Below are positions 22,709-33,730 of a stretch of DNA of 64,000 nt, in pieces. The stretch is taken from positions 7,092,501-7,156,500 of the forward strand of contig JAUCBN010000025.1 in NCBI GenBank assembly GCA_035048815.1, read 5' to 3'. The stretch comes from Abelmoschus esculentus. Its lineage: Eukaryota > Streptophyta > Magnoliopsida > Malvales > Malvaceae. Within the stretch, counting starts at the first letter, position 1. Each line of letters begins with the position of its first letter. Both the position numbers and the translations under genes were made by a program. The notes beneath the pieces were generated by a model. It was not told the origin of the DNA and made no database searches. It saw nothing but the letters and a program-made list of their open reading frames with translations.

Positions 22709-24796
22709 CTGCCTCGAGCTAAGGTGAACGGCATGCACTCCGTTGAGCTACTTCTGAGCTGAATAGAACTCACTTTCATGCATTCATATTTCTGCTCATT
22801 TATCTCATGCTTTCATACTTCATTTCACGCATGGGATCAAAGGACAGTTATCTTGCTTATCTTAGTATTTATTACTTTTATATACTTTATATTAAGCTAC
22901 TTAAGAGTTATATTACTTAAGCTATAAAAACGAATAGTTATGATAACCACATTGTTAAAGTTTCAGCTTAGTTCTAAACTCGTATTAAGTTATTTTAAGT
23001 ATTCTCATTATTTCCATTATTATATTTTCTTCATAGGACTTACCTACAGCTTAAGGAGTAAGTATTAGCTCGGTGTTAGCTCAGTCAGCTTAGAAAAAGC
23101 TAAACAGAAGACAATGCTAGAAACACAAGGAGCCAACTTCAAAATAGCTTAAAAATGCATGGAACACTCCTACAGTACTTAAAGGACTAAAGGCTAGCTC
23201 CATGTCAGCTCACAAATCCCATATGAGCTCAAATGAAGCATAATTCAAAACGAGGCCTTAGGAGATTCGGGTCAGCTCCAAAACACTCCTCACACTAAAA
23301 GAGAGTATAAGGAAGCTAATGGACCAGCTCACTTTGCTAAAGGCAGCTCGGATTAGCTTATTTCAACTTCAAACTTTAGATAAGTCTTTCAGCTAGATAG
23401 CTCAATTCAATCCAGCTCACTCCCAGCTCGATTAGCTCACCTCAGCTCCAGCTATCACTCCCAGCTCAACACCCGAAGGTCACCTTCCCTTCACCAAGCA
23501 TCATGTCTGACCATCATCCACATTGGGTGCCAAAACAAAGAGATAACACTCTTCATTGGGCAGATTCATGATGGTCCACTTGTTTGATATTTTCGAGTAG
23601 GATCCAAGTAGAACTGGGTTTTGGTGTCTGCATGAAAGTTGTTTTTCTATCTCTTATATTTCCAATTCATGTTGAATCGCATCAATCCGATATCGGGAGC
23701 TCGAGATATGGCCAATTTACTGAAGATTGTTCAGGCTAGACCTAGAAGTTACAACTTTTCTAATAGATTTAGAGGGAGACACCATTCAAATGAATGATTA
23801 TCTGAATAGTTAAAGGCCATTTAGTCCAAACCTCTTAGAAAACTATAAATAGGACTTAAATTCATTTGTAAAACACATCTTTGATAAATACAAAATTCCT
23901 TTGTGAGTTTACTCTCAAACTTGTTCTTTTTAGAACTATATCAACTTATCAAATCTATTATATTGGTTTGTGGCGTCTCCTATCTTTTCCATCCATACTT
24001 AAGATTCTAGGAACTTATTTCCTAAGGGTCTAAGTCTTATACCACCCTCAAAGCATACTATAAGTTGGGTTTATACTTTCATAGCTTAAGTTCTACTTTT
24101 GTTACCTTTGAATACTATTTCTTTACCACCTTACATACATTTCATCCTAACCATTTCATCCATCACCATTACCGACTTCCCTAGCCTTCACTATCACCTT
24201 TTTTCATTCATTTTGCTAACCAAAACATCACCCTACCTTCCCTTACCAATTACACATATATCCTACATATCTGCAACCCTCTTTACACCATTTCACCATC
24301 TTTTCTTCATCAAACAACAAGGAAGGCGTACAAGGATCAAGGCTTACTTGCAATCACGATCGGGACAATCAAAGCATCTCTCGTCAACAACAATTGGAGA
24401 TTTGGAGAGTATCACACTTGAGCTGGTGTTGAGCTGCATACACTTTCTTGAGCTGAACTTAAGCTGTATACACTCTCTTTAGCTGGTGTTCTCCTATGTT
24501 CCTACATGTAAACATCACAAGAATCAATCAAAGTATTATAAACTCGAAGGAAAGATAAATACAAGGCATAATCACTTGCATACTTATTCAATAACACACA
24601 TGAACTTATAAATAAGTTAGAAACATAACAAACACCATCAAACAAATCAAAAACACACTTAACTTAGCATATATATATATATAAACATATCAAATAAGTA
24701 GTATAGTCTAATATGTCACATATCAACATGAAACACATTATAAAGCCTATGTTCTAAGGCATAAACACTTGCAAATGAATCTGGAATTGTAACACA
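22709..24796 (+). mobile_element. Superfamily-2 LTR (E' copy 1), left part
   Basis: Related to the LTR at 33731-35339: shares TTTCTGCTCATTTATCTCATGC near 22785, TCATAGGACTTACCTACAG, the AGCT-rich block (23170-23470), the GATATCGGGAGCTCGAGATATGG block (23690) and TATAAATAG at 23845-23853. It is cut on the left by the Athila-like LTR and interrupted on the right by a solo LTR; its last 79 bp resume at 26922. Small open frames here (for example 24099-24482) are identical in phase in copy 2 only because the duplication is recent; I see no coding evidence. Confidence 0.7.
23845..23853 (+). promoter_or_regulatory. LTR TATA box (E' copy 1)
   Basis: TATAAATAG at the conserved promoter position of superfamily-2 LTRs, downstream of the CTCGAGATATGG block. 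Confidence 0.45.
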
Positions 24797-25436
24797 TGTC
24801 ACACCCTGAAATTCATTCCCAAATTAAAGTCAAAATCCCTAATTTGTGCCCTAGAATTTGCGGATTTATAATTCTAAAATTAATGACCTTTTTGTAATTT
24901 TTGAAAACTTGAGGGTCTGTAAATAAATTCTGAAAACTCTGAACCCCTAATGTGTAATTTTACCATTTCCAAATGGTAACAGCTTCTTCTTTCCTGTAAA
25001 CCCGATTTTGTCATTAAGTTAATTGATGCTCTCCTTTAATTTTAATTTTTGGTTAAATCTATGCATTTGAATTTCTGAATTTCCAAGTGCAATTGGGAAT
25101 TTCTTTCTCTCTTTTCTGTCCTCATTTTGCTTTCTTTCGATTCAAGTTCTGGTAAGTTTCCGAGCCCCTTCTTTTGATTTCTGTTCGTTTTGTTTTGGTT
25201 GTGTTGTGGGAGAGAGTTTTGTTTAGTTGTTTCGAAAGATGAAGGATTGGTGTGAGTGTTTTGTTTCGGATTGAAGTTTTGGTTCGTTTAAATGGGTTTT
25301 GGATGTAGAAAAGTGTTTGAATCGAATCTGGTTTTATGGGAGCGTTTAAATCTGTTGTTAGATCGAATCAAACAGGAGAAAAGAATCGTTCAGAAGGATA
25401 GAAGCAAGCCTGGAAATGAATCTGGATTTTTCTGGG

Positions 25437-25510
25437 TTTTCCCAGATTTTCCCCAGATTTTCTCGGAAAATCTGGAAAACCCAGATTTTCCTGGGAAAAT
25501 CCTGGGAAAA
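25437..25510. repeat. Short inverted/direct repeat cluster in LTR T
   Basis: Repeated CCCAGATTTTCC and its complement GGAAAATCTGG occur several times within 75 bp, so a strong hairpin is possible. Copy 2 (near 52360-52400) has lost about 35-40 bp of it. Confidence 0.6.
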
Positions 25511-25550
25511 TTCATACCCGGTCCGACCGACCCGACCCATGACCCGACCC

Positions 25551-25685
25551 GACTAACGTCATCTGCTGACATCACTGCTGACGTCATCTACTGACGTCAA
25601 CGTTGACCTGGTGACGTCACTGCTGACGTCAGCGTTGACCAGTGCTGACGTCAGCGTTGACCAGTGCTGACATCAGCAATTGACT
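25551..25685 (+). promoter_or_regulatory. TGACGTCA / TTGACC minisatellite in LTR T (putative enhancer)
   Basis: Five perfect palindromic TGACGTCA boxes at 25579, 25592, 25612, 25624 and 25646, with further degenerate ones, and interleaved GTTGACC. The last two boxes lie in a 22-bp tandem unit. TGACG(TCA) is the known core of plant TGA/bZIP sites and TTGAC(C/T) the WRKY W-box core; regulation here is inferred. Copy 2 (52445-52560) has four perfect boxes and one fewer 22-bp unit. Confidence 0.55.
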
Positions 25686-25850
25686 TTTTCTGACCCGGTC
25701 CTACTTTATGATTTTCGATGTCCTGAGTTTAATGGTGCAGTCCGTTTTTCAAAATTCGAACCCGAAGTATCATTTTTAGGGCTTTTATGTTCGAATGACT
25801 GTTTGGAAGTTATTTGTATCGGAATCTGAAATGGTTTTTGTTTGGTTCAG

Positions 25851-26072
25851 GTGACGTAGATTCTGACCCTGAGCATTTGCCTCCTCCTCCTCCTGGGCAA
25901 CCTCCTGTTCATCAGTCTTCGGGACCCGCACGTGAGTTTCGTTTTATTTCTGTTACGTGTACTTATCTATTAGTGGCATAGTAGTGTGTCTAACATTCTA
26001 TTAATCGTAGGTTCTACTCCTGCTTATTCTAGTGGTAGACCCGAGTCTAGTAGACGTCAGTATCGACGTTGA
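25851..26072 (+). other. Possible two-exon coding tail inside LTR T
   Basis: Follows a TTTGGTTCAG acceptor-like sequence. 25851-25931 encodes a Pro-rich peptide (DSDPEHLPPPPPGQPP), then GTGAGT at 25932 and TTAATCGTAG ending at 26010 form a plausible 79-bp intron. Splicing keeps the frame and gives STPAYSSGRPESSRRQYRR then TGA at 26070-26072. Copy 2 keeps the splice signals, frame and stop with a few substitutions. Speculative: no homologue recognised and no upstream exon assigned; a GGTAAGTTTCC donor-like site lies at 25151. Confidence 0.3.
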
Positions 26073-26921
26073 GTCTTCTGTTACAGGTGTGTTCTCTTCT
26101 GTAAATTTTGCTATTTTCGTGTGTGCAGTTTCTGTCATGTACAAGCATGTTTATTCATCATTATGCCATTATTTGTTATTAAGTTACATTTCTGATCCTG
26201 ATTATCATGTATGCCTCCTGTTAGAATATAAGGCATGCATTCTGATTCTGTATCTGCATATGACATTGCATCTAGTTGGATTATTTGTACGGAGGAAGTT
26301 AGTGATTAATTCACTTCTGATCAGTGGTTCTGTACTAAACCACTTCTGTTCAGTGGCTCCACCTGCGGGTCGAGTTTCCACTTCTGTTGGTGTGATGGAG
26401 TTAGAGTGGTTTAGGGGGGAACCTACCCTTCTGATGGTGTTCGGTGTTCGGTGCATTTCATGCATACATTATCATCTGCTTTGTTCTATTTTCTGATCCT
26501 GTTTATCTGCACACTAGAGACACACTAGGCTCCCTAGCTTACACCCTTTCAGTTTCTTGTTTCAGATCTCAAACTTGGACTTCGTACGGTACTTGGAGGA
26601 TCCTGTTTTCAAATCTATTACGTATGTTTTATAATTTTCAGAATAATCATATTTATTTCGAATATTCTTTTATTTGTAATAAGCTTTGGTTTGGGATTTT
26701 ATTTCAGACTTTCTACACTTTAATGATTATTAAATTTTCGGGTTGAACTTTATTTAATAGTTTGTTAAGTTTCAGTATTTTAAATTATTAATTATTTTAA
26801 TAATTTTATCCGAATTATAATATTTAATTTATAAAACCCTAACTTGCAAATCAAGTTTGAGTAACGTAAAACACTAACTTTTATTTTAAGAAATTAGGTA
26901 AATTTTAGGGGTTACAGCACA

Positions 26922-27000
26922 AGTAAGCAAAAGAACTTCCCTGAATTTCTTTTCCTTAAAACGCATGATCATGGTTGGTGGCATAGATGTGCTCACATCA
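26922..27000 (+). mobile_element. Superfamily-2 LTR (E' copy 1), right end
   Basis: 79 bp ending GTGCTCACATCA, continuing the LTR interrupted at 24796. It abuts satellite B directly. Confidence 0.6.
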
Positions 27001-29456
27001 ATATCTAAAAGAGCTTCATAGTGAACACATTGAATTTAAGTCAAGTAAATTGCTTTAAAGTTGGGATGAAGTGCTTTAATCATATTCCAAATCTTGTAAT
27101 TAACTATTAGAACTCATTGAATATGTTTGAATCTTATTTTGTGGTCGATTTAATGGGTTCAAAACGTGCATGTCTAATTGAGCATTTTAGTGAACGAACC
27201 CGTTAAAATTTTAACCGAATAAAACGCTCTAGAATTGAGAATAAGTTTTATAATTTGGATCATAACCTCAAAGTTAACTATTTTAACTCATGAAATTTGA
27301 TTTATTCTTATTTTGTTTTTGTTTTTATTAGGTTTAAAGTGTTCATATTTAAACGAGCTTTATAGTAAACACATTTGAATTTAAACCGAGTAAATTGTTC
27401 TAATGTTGAGATTAAGTGGTTTAATCATATTCCAAAGCTTATAATTAAATATTTGAACTCATAAAATTTGATTGAAACTTATTTAGTGGTCGGTTTGTTG
27501 GTTTTAAAGTGTACATGTCTAATTGGGCTTTTTAGTGAACTCGTTGAAATTTTAACATAGTAAAACGCTCTAAAATTGAGATTAAGTTGTCTAATTTGGT
27601 TCAAAAACCCATAATTAAATATTTGAACTCATGAAATTTGATTCACTCTTAATTTGCTTCTTTTTTTAGTTTTAAAGTGTGCATATCTAAAAGAGCTTTA
27701 TAGTGTCACATTAAATTTAAACAGAGTAAATTGCTTTAAAGTTAAGATGAAGTGCTTTAATCATATTCCAAAGCCCATAATTATCTATTTAAACTCATTA
27801 AATTTGTTTGAATCTTATTTTGTGGTCGGTTTGTTGGATTCAAAACGTGCATGTCTAATTGAGCTTTTTAGTGAACGAACCCGTTGAAATTTTAACCGAG
27901 TAAAACGCTCTATAATTGAGATTATGTTTTATAATTTGGTTCCAAACCTCATAATTAACTATTTGAACTCATGAAATTTGATTTATTCTTATTTTGGTTT
28001 TTTTGTTAGGTTTAAAGGGTTCATATCTAGAGGAGCTTTATAGTAAACACCTTTGAATTTAAACCGAGTAAAAATGCTCTAAAGTTGAGATTATGTGGTT
28101 TAATCATATTCCAAAGCCTATAATTAACTATTTGAAATGATAAAATTTGATTGAATCTTATTTAGTGGCCGATTTGTTTGCTTTAAAGCGTACATGTCTA
28201 ATTGGTCTTTTTAGTGAACCCATTGAAATTTTAAAGTAGTAAAACACTCTAAAATTGGGATTAAGTTGTCTAATTTGGTTCAAAACCCCATAATTAAATA
28301 TTTAAACTCATGAAATTTAATTCACTCTTAATTTGTTTTTGTTTTTTTGTTTTAATGTGTGCATATCTAAAAGAGCTTTATAGTGAACACATTGAATTTA
28401 AACCGAGTAAATTACTCTAAATTTGAGATGAAGTGCTTTAATCATATTCCAAAACCCATAATTAACTATTTGAAATCATTAAATTTGTTTGAATCTTATT
28501 TTGTGGTCGGTTTGTTGGGTTCAAAACGTGCATGCCTAATTGAGCTTTTTAGTGAATGAACCCGTTGAATTTTAAACTGAGGAAAACACTCTATAATTGA
28601 GATTAAGTTTTATAATTTGGTCCAAAACCTCATAATTAACAATTTGAACTCATAAAATTTGATTTATTCTTGTTTTGGTTTTTTTGCTAGGTTTAAAGTG
28701 TTCATGTCTAAATGAGCTTTATGGTAAACACATTTGAATTTAAACCGAGTAAAATACTCTAAAGTTGAGATTAAGTGGTTTAATCATATTCCAAAGCCTA
28801 TAATTAACTATTTGAACACATAAAATTTTGAATCTTATTTAGTGGCCGATTTGTTTGATTTAAAGCGTACATGTCTAATTGGTCTTTTTAGTGATCCCGT
28901 TGAAATTTTAACGTAGTAAAACGCTCTAAAATTGAGATTAAGTTGTCTAATTTGGTTCAAAACCCCATAATTAAGTATTTGAACTCATAAAATTTGATTC
29001 ACTCTTTTTTGGTTCTTTTTGTTAGTTTTAAAGTTTGCAAATCGAAAAGAGCTTTATAGTGAACACATTGAATTTAAATCGAGCAAATTGCTCTAAAGTT
29101 GAGATGAAGTACTTTAATCATATTCCAAAGCTCATAAATAACTATTTGAACTCATTAGATTTGATTGAATTTTATTTTGTGGTTGGTTTGTTGGGTTCAA
29201 AACGAGCATGTCTAATTGAGCTTTTTAGTTAACGAACCCGTTGAAATTTTAACCGAGTAAAACACTCTATAATTGAGATTAAGTTTTATAATTTGGTTTA
29301 AAACCTCATAATTAACTATTTGAACTCATTAAATTTGATTTATTCTTATTTTGTTTTTTTGTTAGGTTTAAAGTGTTCATATCTAAAGGAGCTTTATAGT
29401 AAACATATTTGAATTTAAACCGGGTAAAATGCTCTAAAGTTGAGATTTAGTGGTTT
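27001..29456 (+). repeat. Satellite B, about 169-bp units in a tetrameric higher-order repeat of about 675 bp
   Basis: Units starting at ATAATTAACTATTTGAACTCAT fall into four types in strict order. Type 1 has TGTTTGAATCTTATTTTGTGG and GAACGAACCCG; type 2 has TTTATTCTTATTTTG and AGTAAACACATTTGAATTT; type 3 has TTGAATCTTATTTAGTGG and GTAGTAAAACGCTC; type 4 has TTCACTCTTAATTTG and AAAAGAGCTTTATAGTG. Type 1 starts at about 27106, 27777, 28458 and 29134, giving spacings of 671, 681 and 676 bp. The array is interrupted by solo LTR F at 29457. It is clearly related to satellite A but a separate subfamily. Confidence 0.9.
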
Positions 29457-31115
29457 TGATGTGTGCCGATCTTGTTGATGATGCTGAACGACAAACTTTG
29501 ATTGTAGGACCTAGGAAGGAAGCAAGTCTCTCGCAAGAAGTGGCTACAAAAATGAAGAATTAAGGATAATGGATGAAAGGAATAGGTGAAATGAATGAAG
29601 GGAATAGTTTAAGGACTGATTTGGAAGTGGAAGGATGTGTGGTGTTGATAAGGGTGAATGGGTGTTTATGTCGTTTTACGATAATGATAAAGGATGTGAA
29701 TGGTGAATGGAATAAGATGATATGTAAGGATGGTGATATGGTGAAAGGAATGGTGAAATGGAAATAGTATCTTAAAGATACTCAAGGAAGAAACTAGGTT
29801 ACAGAAAACCTAATCCTAAACCTTATATTGATCTTTAAGGGGTGGTGATAAACAGACTTTGATCCTTTTAGTATATTAAACTAAAAGAACCCAAAGTATC
29901 AAGATGGATAGAAAGGGATTTGATTCCACAAGTACAAAAGTACTTGATAAGTCGATAAAGTTCTATGAAGAACTAAACGAGAGAAAAATCTCACAAGTAA
30001 TTTTATATAATCTGAATGGTGTGTTTACAAAATGAAATCCAAGTCCTATTTATAGTTTTCTAAGGGGTTTGTCCGAAATGGCATTTAACTATTCGGATAA
30101 CCACCATTCATTTGAATGATGTCTCCCTCCAAATCTATTAGAAGAGTTATAACTTTTCGGTCTAGCCTACACAATCTTCAGTAATTGGGCCATATCTCGA
30201 GCTTCGGATATCGGATTAATGCGATTCAACATGCGTTGGAAAGATAAGAGATATAGGAACAACTTTCATGAAGACAAAAAAACCCAATTCGACTTGTATC
30301 CTCCTAGAAATTGGAAAACAAGTGGACCATCATGAATTTGCTCAATGAAAAGTGTTATCTCTTTGTTTTGGCGTGAAATTCATATTTCCCTCCAACGAGT
30401 GGAGCCCAAACATGTTTCCCTCCACGACTGATCGATTGTGTCCCTTGGGGAGGGAATATGTCCTTCCATGGTTGAGCTGAAGGTTGTAGGGTGAGTTGAG
30501 ATGAGTTGATTGAGCTGAGAGTGAGCTGACTTGAGCTGAGCTAGCTAGCTGACTTAGCTAGCTCAAATCTTGCTTCTAATTTGAGCTTTCTGGACCTGAC
30601 TTTAGCTGGCTGAGCTAGGCCTTTAAGTTCGTGAGCTCCTCTACATAGTTCCTTTAAGTTCACGAGTTGAAATAGTCCTCCATTTGAGCTCCTTTGCATT
30701 CCTTTGCGTTTTAGTCATTCTCGAGCTGCTACGAGCTACCATAATCCTTTCCAAGAAGAGTTGAGCTAACCTTGATGTTTTTAAGCTTCCTCGGACTATT
30801 ATCTTTACTTAAAATAGCTGAAAAAATTAGTAAACAATGTGTAAATTGAAACAAATTGAAATAAGCTAAAATGAGCTAGAAATAATATAGTTTAGCTAAT
30901 ATTAAGCTTAAGCTGACCTAGAATAATTATAAAGATGTAGTTATGCAATCACAAAGCATCACTTAAATAGCAAAAACATGCTTGTCAAACTTTAGAATGC
31001 ATAAATTAGATAATAGAAGATAAAGTAAGGTAGAACTCCCTTAGAACCAGTCTTGAAGAATTTCAATGATGTGATCGAACCATAGAGAAAATAGGTGTCG
31101 ATTAGGATCATATCA
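29457..31115 (-). mobile_element. Superfamily-2 solo LTR F (copy 1) with target-site duplication
   Basis: 1659 bp, TGATGTGTGCCGATC ... GGATCATATCA, flanked by GGTTT at 29452-29456 and 31116-31120, the interrupted satellite sequence being GTGGTTTAATC. It is the reverse-strand relative of the LTR at 33731-35339: its left end is the complement of GATCGACACATATCA. A minus-strand TATA (complement of CTATTTATAG) lies near 30045-30054. Short open frames within it are not genes. Confidence 0.85.
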
Positions 31116-31764
31116 GGTTTAATCATATTCCAAAGCCTATAATTAACTATTTGAACTCATAAAATTTGATTGAATCGTATTTACTGGCCGGTTTGCTAGC
31201 TTTAGAGCATACATGTCTAATTGGGCTTTCTAGTGAACACGTTAAAATTTTAACGTAGTAAAACGGTAAAAAATTAAGATTAACTTGTCTAATTTGGTTC
31301 ATGAAATTTGATTCACTCTTATTTTGGTTCTTTTTGTTAGTTTTCAAGTGTGCATATCGAAAAGAGCTTTATAGTGAACACATTGAATTTAAACCGAGCA
31401 AATTGCTCTAAAGTTGAGATGAAGTGCTTTGATCATATTCCATAGCCAATAATTAACTATTTGAAATAATTAAATTTGTTTGAATCTTATTTTGTGGTCG
31501 GTTTGTTGGGTTCAAAACGTGCATGTCTAATTGAGCTTTTTAGTGAACGAACCCGTTGAAATTTTAACCGAGTAAAATGCTCTATAATTGAGATAAGTTT
31601 TATAATTTGGTTCAAAACTCATAATTAACTATTTGAACTAATAAAATTTGATTTATTCTTATTTTGTTTTTTTGTTAGGTTTAAAGTGTTCATATCTAAA
31701 CGAGATTTATAGTAAACACATTTGAATTTAAACCGAGTAAAATGCTCTAAAGTTGAGAGTAAGT
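31116..31764 (+). repeat. Satellite B between solo LTRs F and C2
   Basis: Continuation of the same array, about four units, interrupted at 31764 by solo LTR C2. Relative to copy 2 (55506-56182) it lacks about 27 bp near 31297. Confidence 0.85.
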
Positions 31765-33530
31765 TGATACGCTCCAACTCTCCAAAGATGCTTGTAGAGA
31801 GAAGCTTTGATAGCCCGGACCTTAGAATGCAAGCAAGCCTTGTAGCACGCTTGTTTCTTGAACAAAAGAATGTTAAAAGATGCTGGAAATAAGATAAGGA
31901 TGATTCAAGAAGAGGTTATGGTGTTAGGGTATTGTTTAGATGAAAAAGAAGCTGTTTTGGTGAAGGGAATGCGTGGGGGATGTTGATGGTTGATTAGGGA
32001 GGAAATGGAGGTGTTTAAGTGAAGTAAATGATATGGAAGGATAAGTTAAGGGTCGGTGAAGAATGATGGGCGAAAATGGAAGATAGATGGTGTTTATGTG
32101 ATGTTGGAATGATAGTATTCAAAGGGGCAAAGGTTGAACTTATGCTATAGGAACATAAACCCAATCTAGTTGCAACTCTAAGGGTGGTAGATGCACTTAG
32201 ACCTCATGGAAATGTAATTCCAAAAACCTGAAGTATAAAGGATGGAGGGTGATGCCACAAATCAAAAAGATGATTTGATAAGTCGATAAAGTTCTTAAAA
32301 GAACAAGAATGAAAGATTAACTCACAAACTAAATAATCTGATTCAAAGTTGTGTATTCAAATGCCAAAATGGCTACATATTTATAGGAAATGAAAGGGTG
32401 TGGACAAGGGACATTTCCCTTTGAAAGGGTGTCCGAATAGTGGCCTTGGTGTCTGTTCAATTGGTGGTGTCTCCCTCTTTAACCGTTCGTTTGAATGGTG
32501 TCTCCTTCCAATAATTATTGTAACTTTTCGGTTTAAAATTTCAGTCTGCACAGTCTTCAGTAAATTGGACATATCTCGAGTTTCCGATATCGTATTGATG
32601 CGATTAAACATGATCTGGAAAGATAAGAGAAAGAGGAACAACTTTACTGAAGACACCAAAGTCCAATTCTGCTTGTATCCTTCTCGAAATCGGCACACAA
32701 GTGGACCATCATGAATCTGTCCAATGAAGAGTGTTATCTCTTTGTTTTGGCGCCCAAAACATGTTTCCCTCCATGGTTGGTCGGTTGTGTCTCTTGGGGA
32801 GGGAACATGTCCTTCCATGGTTGAGCTCAAGGTTGGAGGGTGAGATAAGATAAGCTGGATGAACTAAGGTTGAGCTGGGTTGAGCTGAGCTAGCTAGCTG
32901 AAAGTTCACCGTCTTTGAGTGATGATTTGAGCTGAACGACTAATCCCCTAGCTGAGTGAACTTATCCTTAGGGCCATAATACTCTCCTCAATCCATAAGA
33001 GTGTGTAGGAGCTGATCCGAATCCCATATGGATCAAAATTCACCTTTTGTTGTTTTGAGCTCATTCTGGATTCGTGAGTTGGAACGAAGATAACATTCAC
33101 TTCATTGCGCTGCCTAGGAGTGTTTGGTACATTTTGGTGCTGATCGGAAGATGGTAAGTGCCTCAAACAACGATTCTTTGTTTTGAGCTCAAATGGTGCA
33201 TTTGAGCTAAAACGGAGCTGGCCAATAGTCCCTTAAGTTGTGTTTAACATAACCTGCAAAGAAACAACTTAAACTATTAAGTAGATTTTATTAAACATGT
33301 GTTGAATATTAATTATGCATAATATAAGCTAGATAAATCTGTGGTTCAATACCAATTACTAAGTTATCAATAGTAATATAAGGACATAAACATTATAGGT
33401 ATATAATATGAGATAGCAAGCGAGTGTAGCACATGAATTGTATAAATAAAGAGTATTAAGTAGAACTCCCTGATTGGAATTGTGTGACTTAGGGTATGGG
33501 AAGAAATTAAGGTTGGGCGTGCACATATCA
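31765..33530 (-). mobile_element. Superfamily-2 solo LTR C2 with target-site duplication
   Basis: 1766 bp, TGATACGCTCC ... GCACATATCA, flanked by TAAGT at 31760-31764 and 33531-33535, inside satellite B (GAGATTAAGTGG in intact units). Homologous to C1 and C3. On the minus strand it has a TATA near 32380-32392 and the CTCGAG ... CGATATCG block near 32574-32592. The many small ORFs on both strands are non-coding LTR sequence. Confidence 0.88.
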
Positions 33531-33565
33531 TAAGTTTTTTAATCATATTCCAAAGTTGAGATTAA
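33531..33565 (+). repeat. Satellite B sliver
   Basis: 35 bp (AATCATATTCCAAAGTTGAG) between solo LTR C2 and the reverse-transcriptase fragment. Confidence 0.75.
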
Positions 33566-33730
33566 GGCGATGAATGGAAGACAGCCTTCAAAACAAAGTT
33601 ATGTTTGTACGAATGGTTAGTAATGCCTTTTGGTTTAACTAACACAACTAGTACTTTTATGCGATTGATGAATCATGTTCTGCGATCTTTTATTGGAAAG
33701 TTTTGTGTTGTATATTTTGACGATATTTTG
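33566..33730 (+). pseudogene. Reverse transcriptase fragment (Ty3/gypsy), copy 1
   Basis: About 54 in-frame codons of the RT palm: DEWKTAFKTK, YEWLVMPFGLTN, TFMRLMNHVL, then the catalytic-site motif VVYFDDIL at the end. Both ends are cut: satellite B on the left, and the TGATGCG terminus of LTR element E1 directly after the YFDD block. It is the only RT sequence type in the window and belongs to neither neighbour by position. Confidence 0.88.

Larger units (their letters stand above)
24797..26916 (+). mobile_element. Ty3/gypsy-like solo LTR T (copy 1)
   Basis: 2120 bp with ends TGTCACACCC ... GGGGTTACA. The flanks are ACACA (24792-24796) and GCACA (26917-26921), the duplicated target site with one change; copy 2 still has ACACA on both sides. 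Internal features are an imperfect inverted repeat around 25437-25510, a TGACGTCA array (25551-25685) and candidate spliced coding pieces (25851-26072). The TGTCACACCC start fits plant Ty3/gypsy LTRs in my memory; the lineage is uncertain. Confidence 0.8.

Noticed and set aside
24099..24482. 127-codon ORF conserved at 51029-51412
   Set aside because: It lies inside an LTR, is low complexity, and is shared only because the segment was recently duplicated.
26032..26496. 154-codon ORF conserved at 52901-53365
   Set aside because: Within solo LTR T, starts inside the candidate exon in another frame, no recognisable domain; conservation reflects the duplication.
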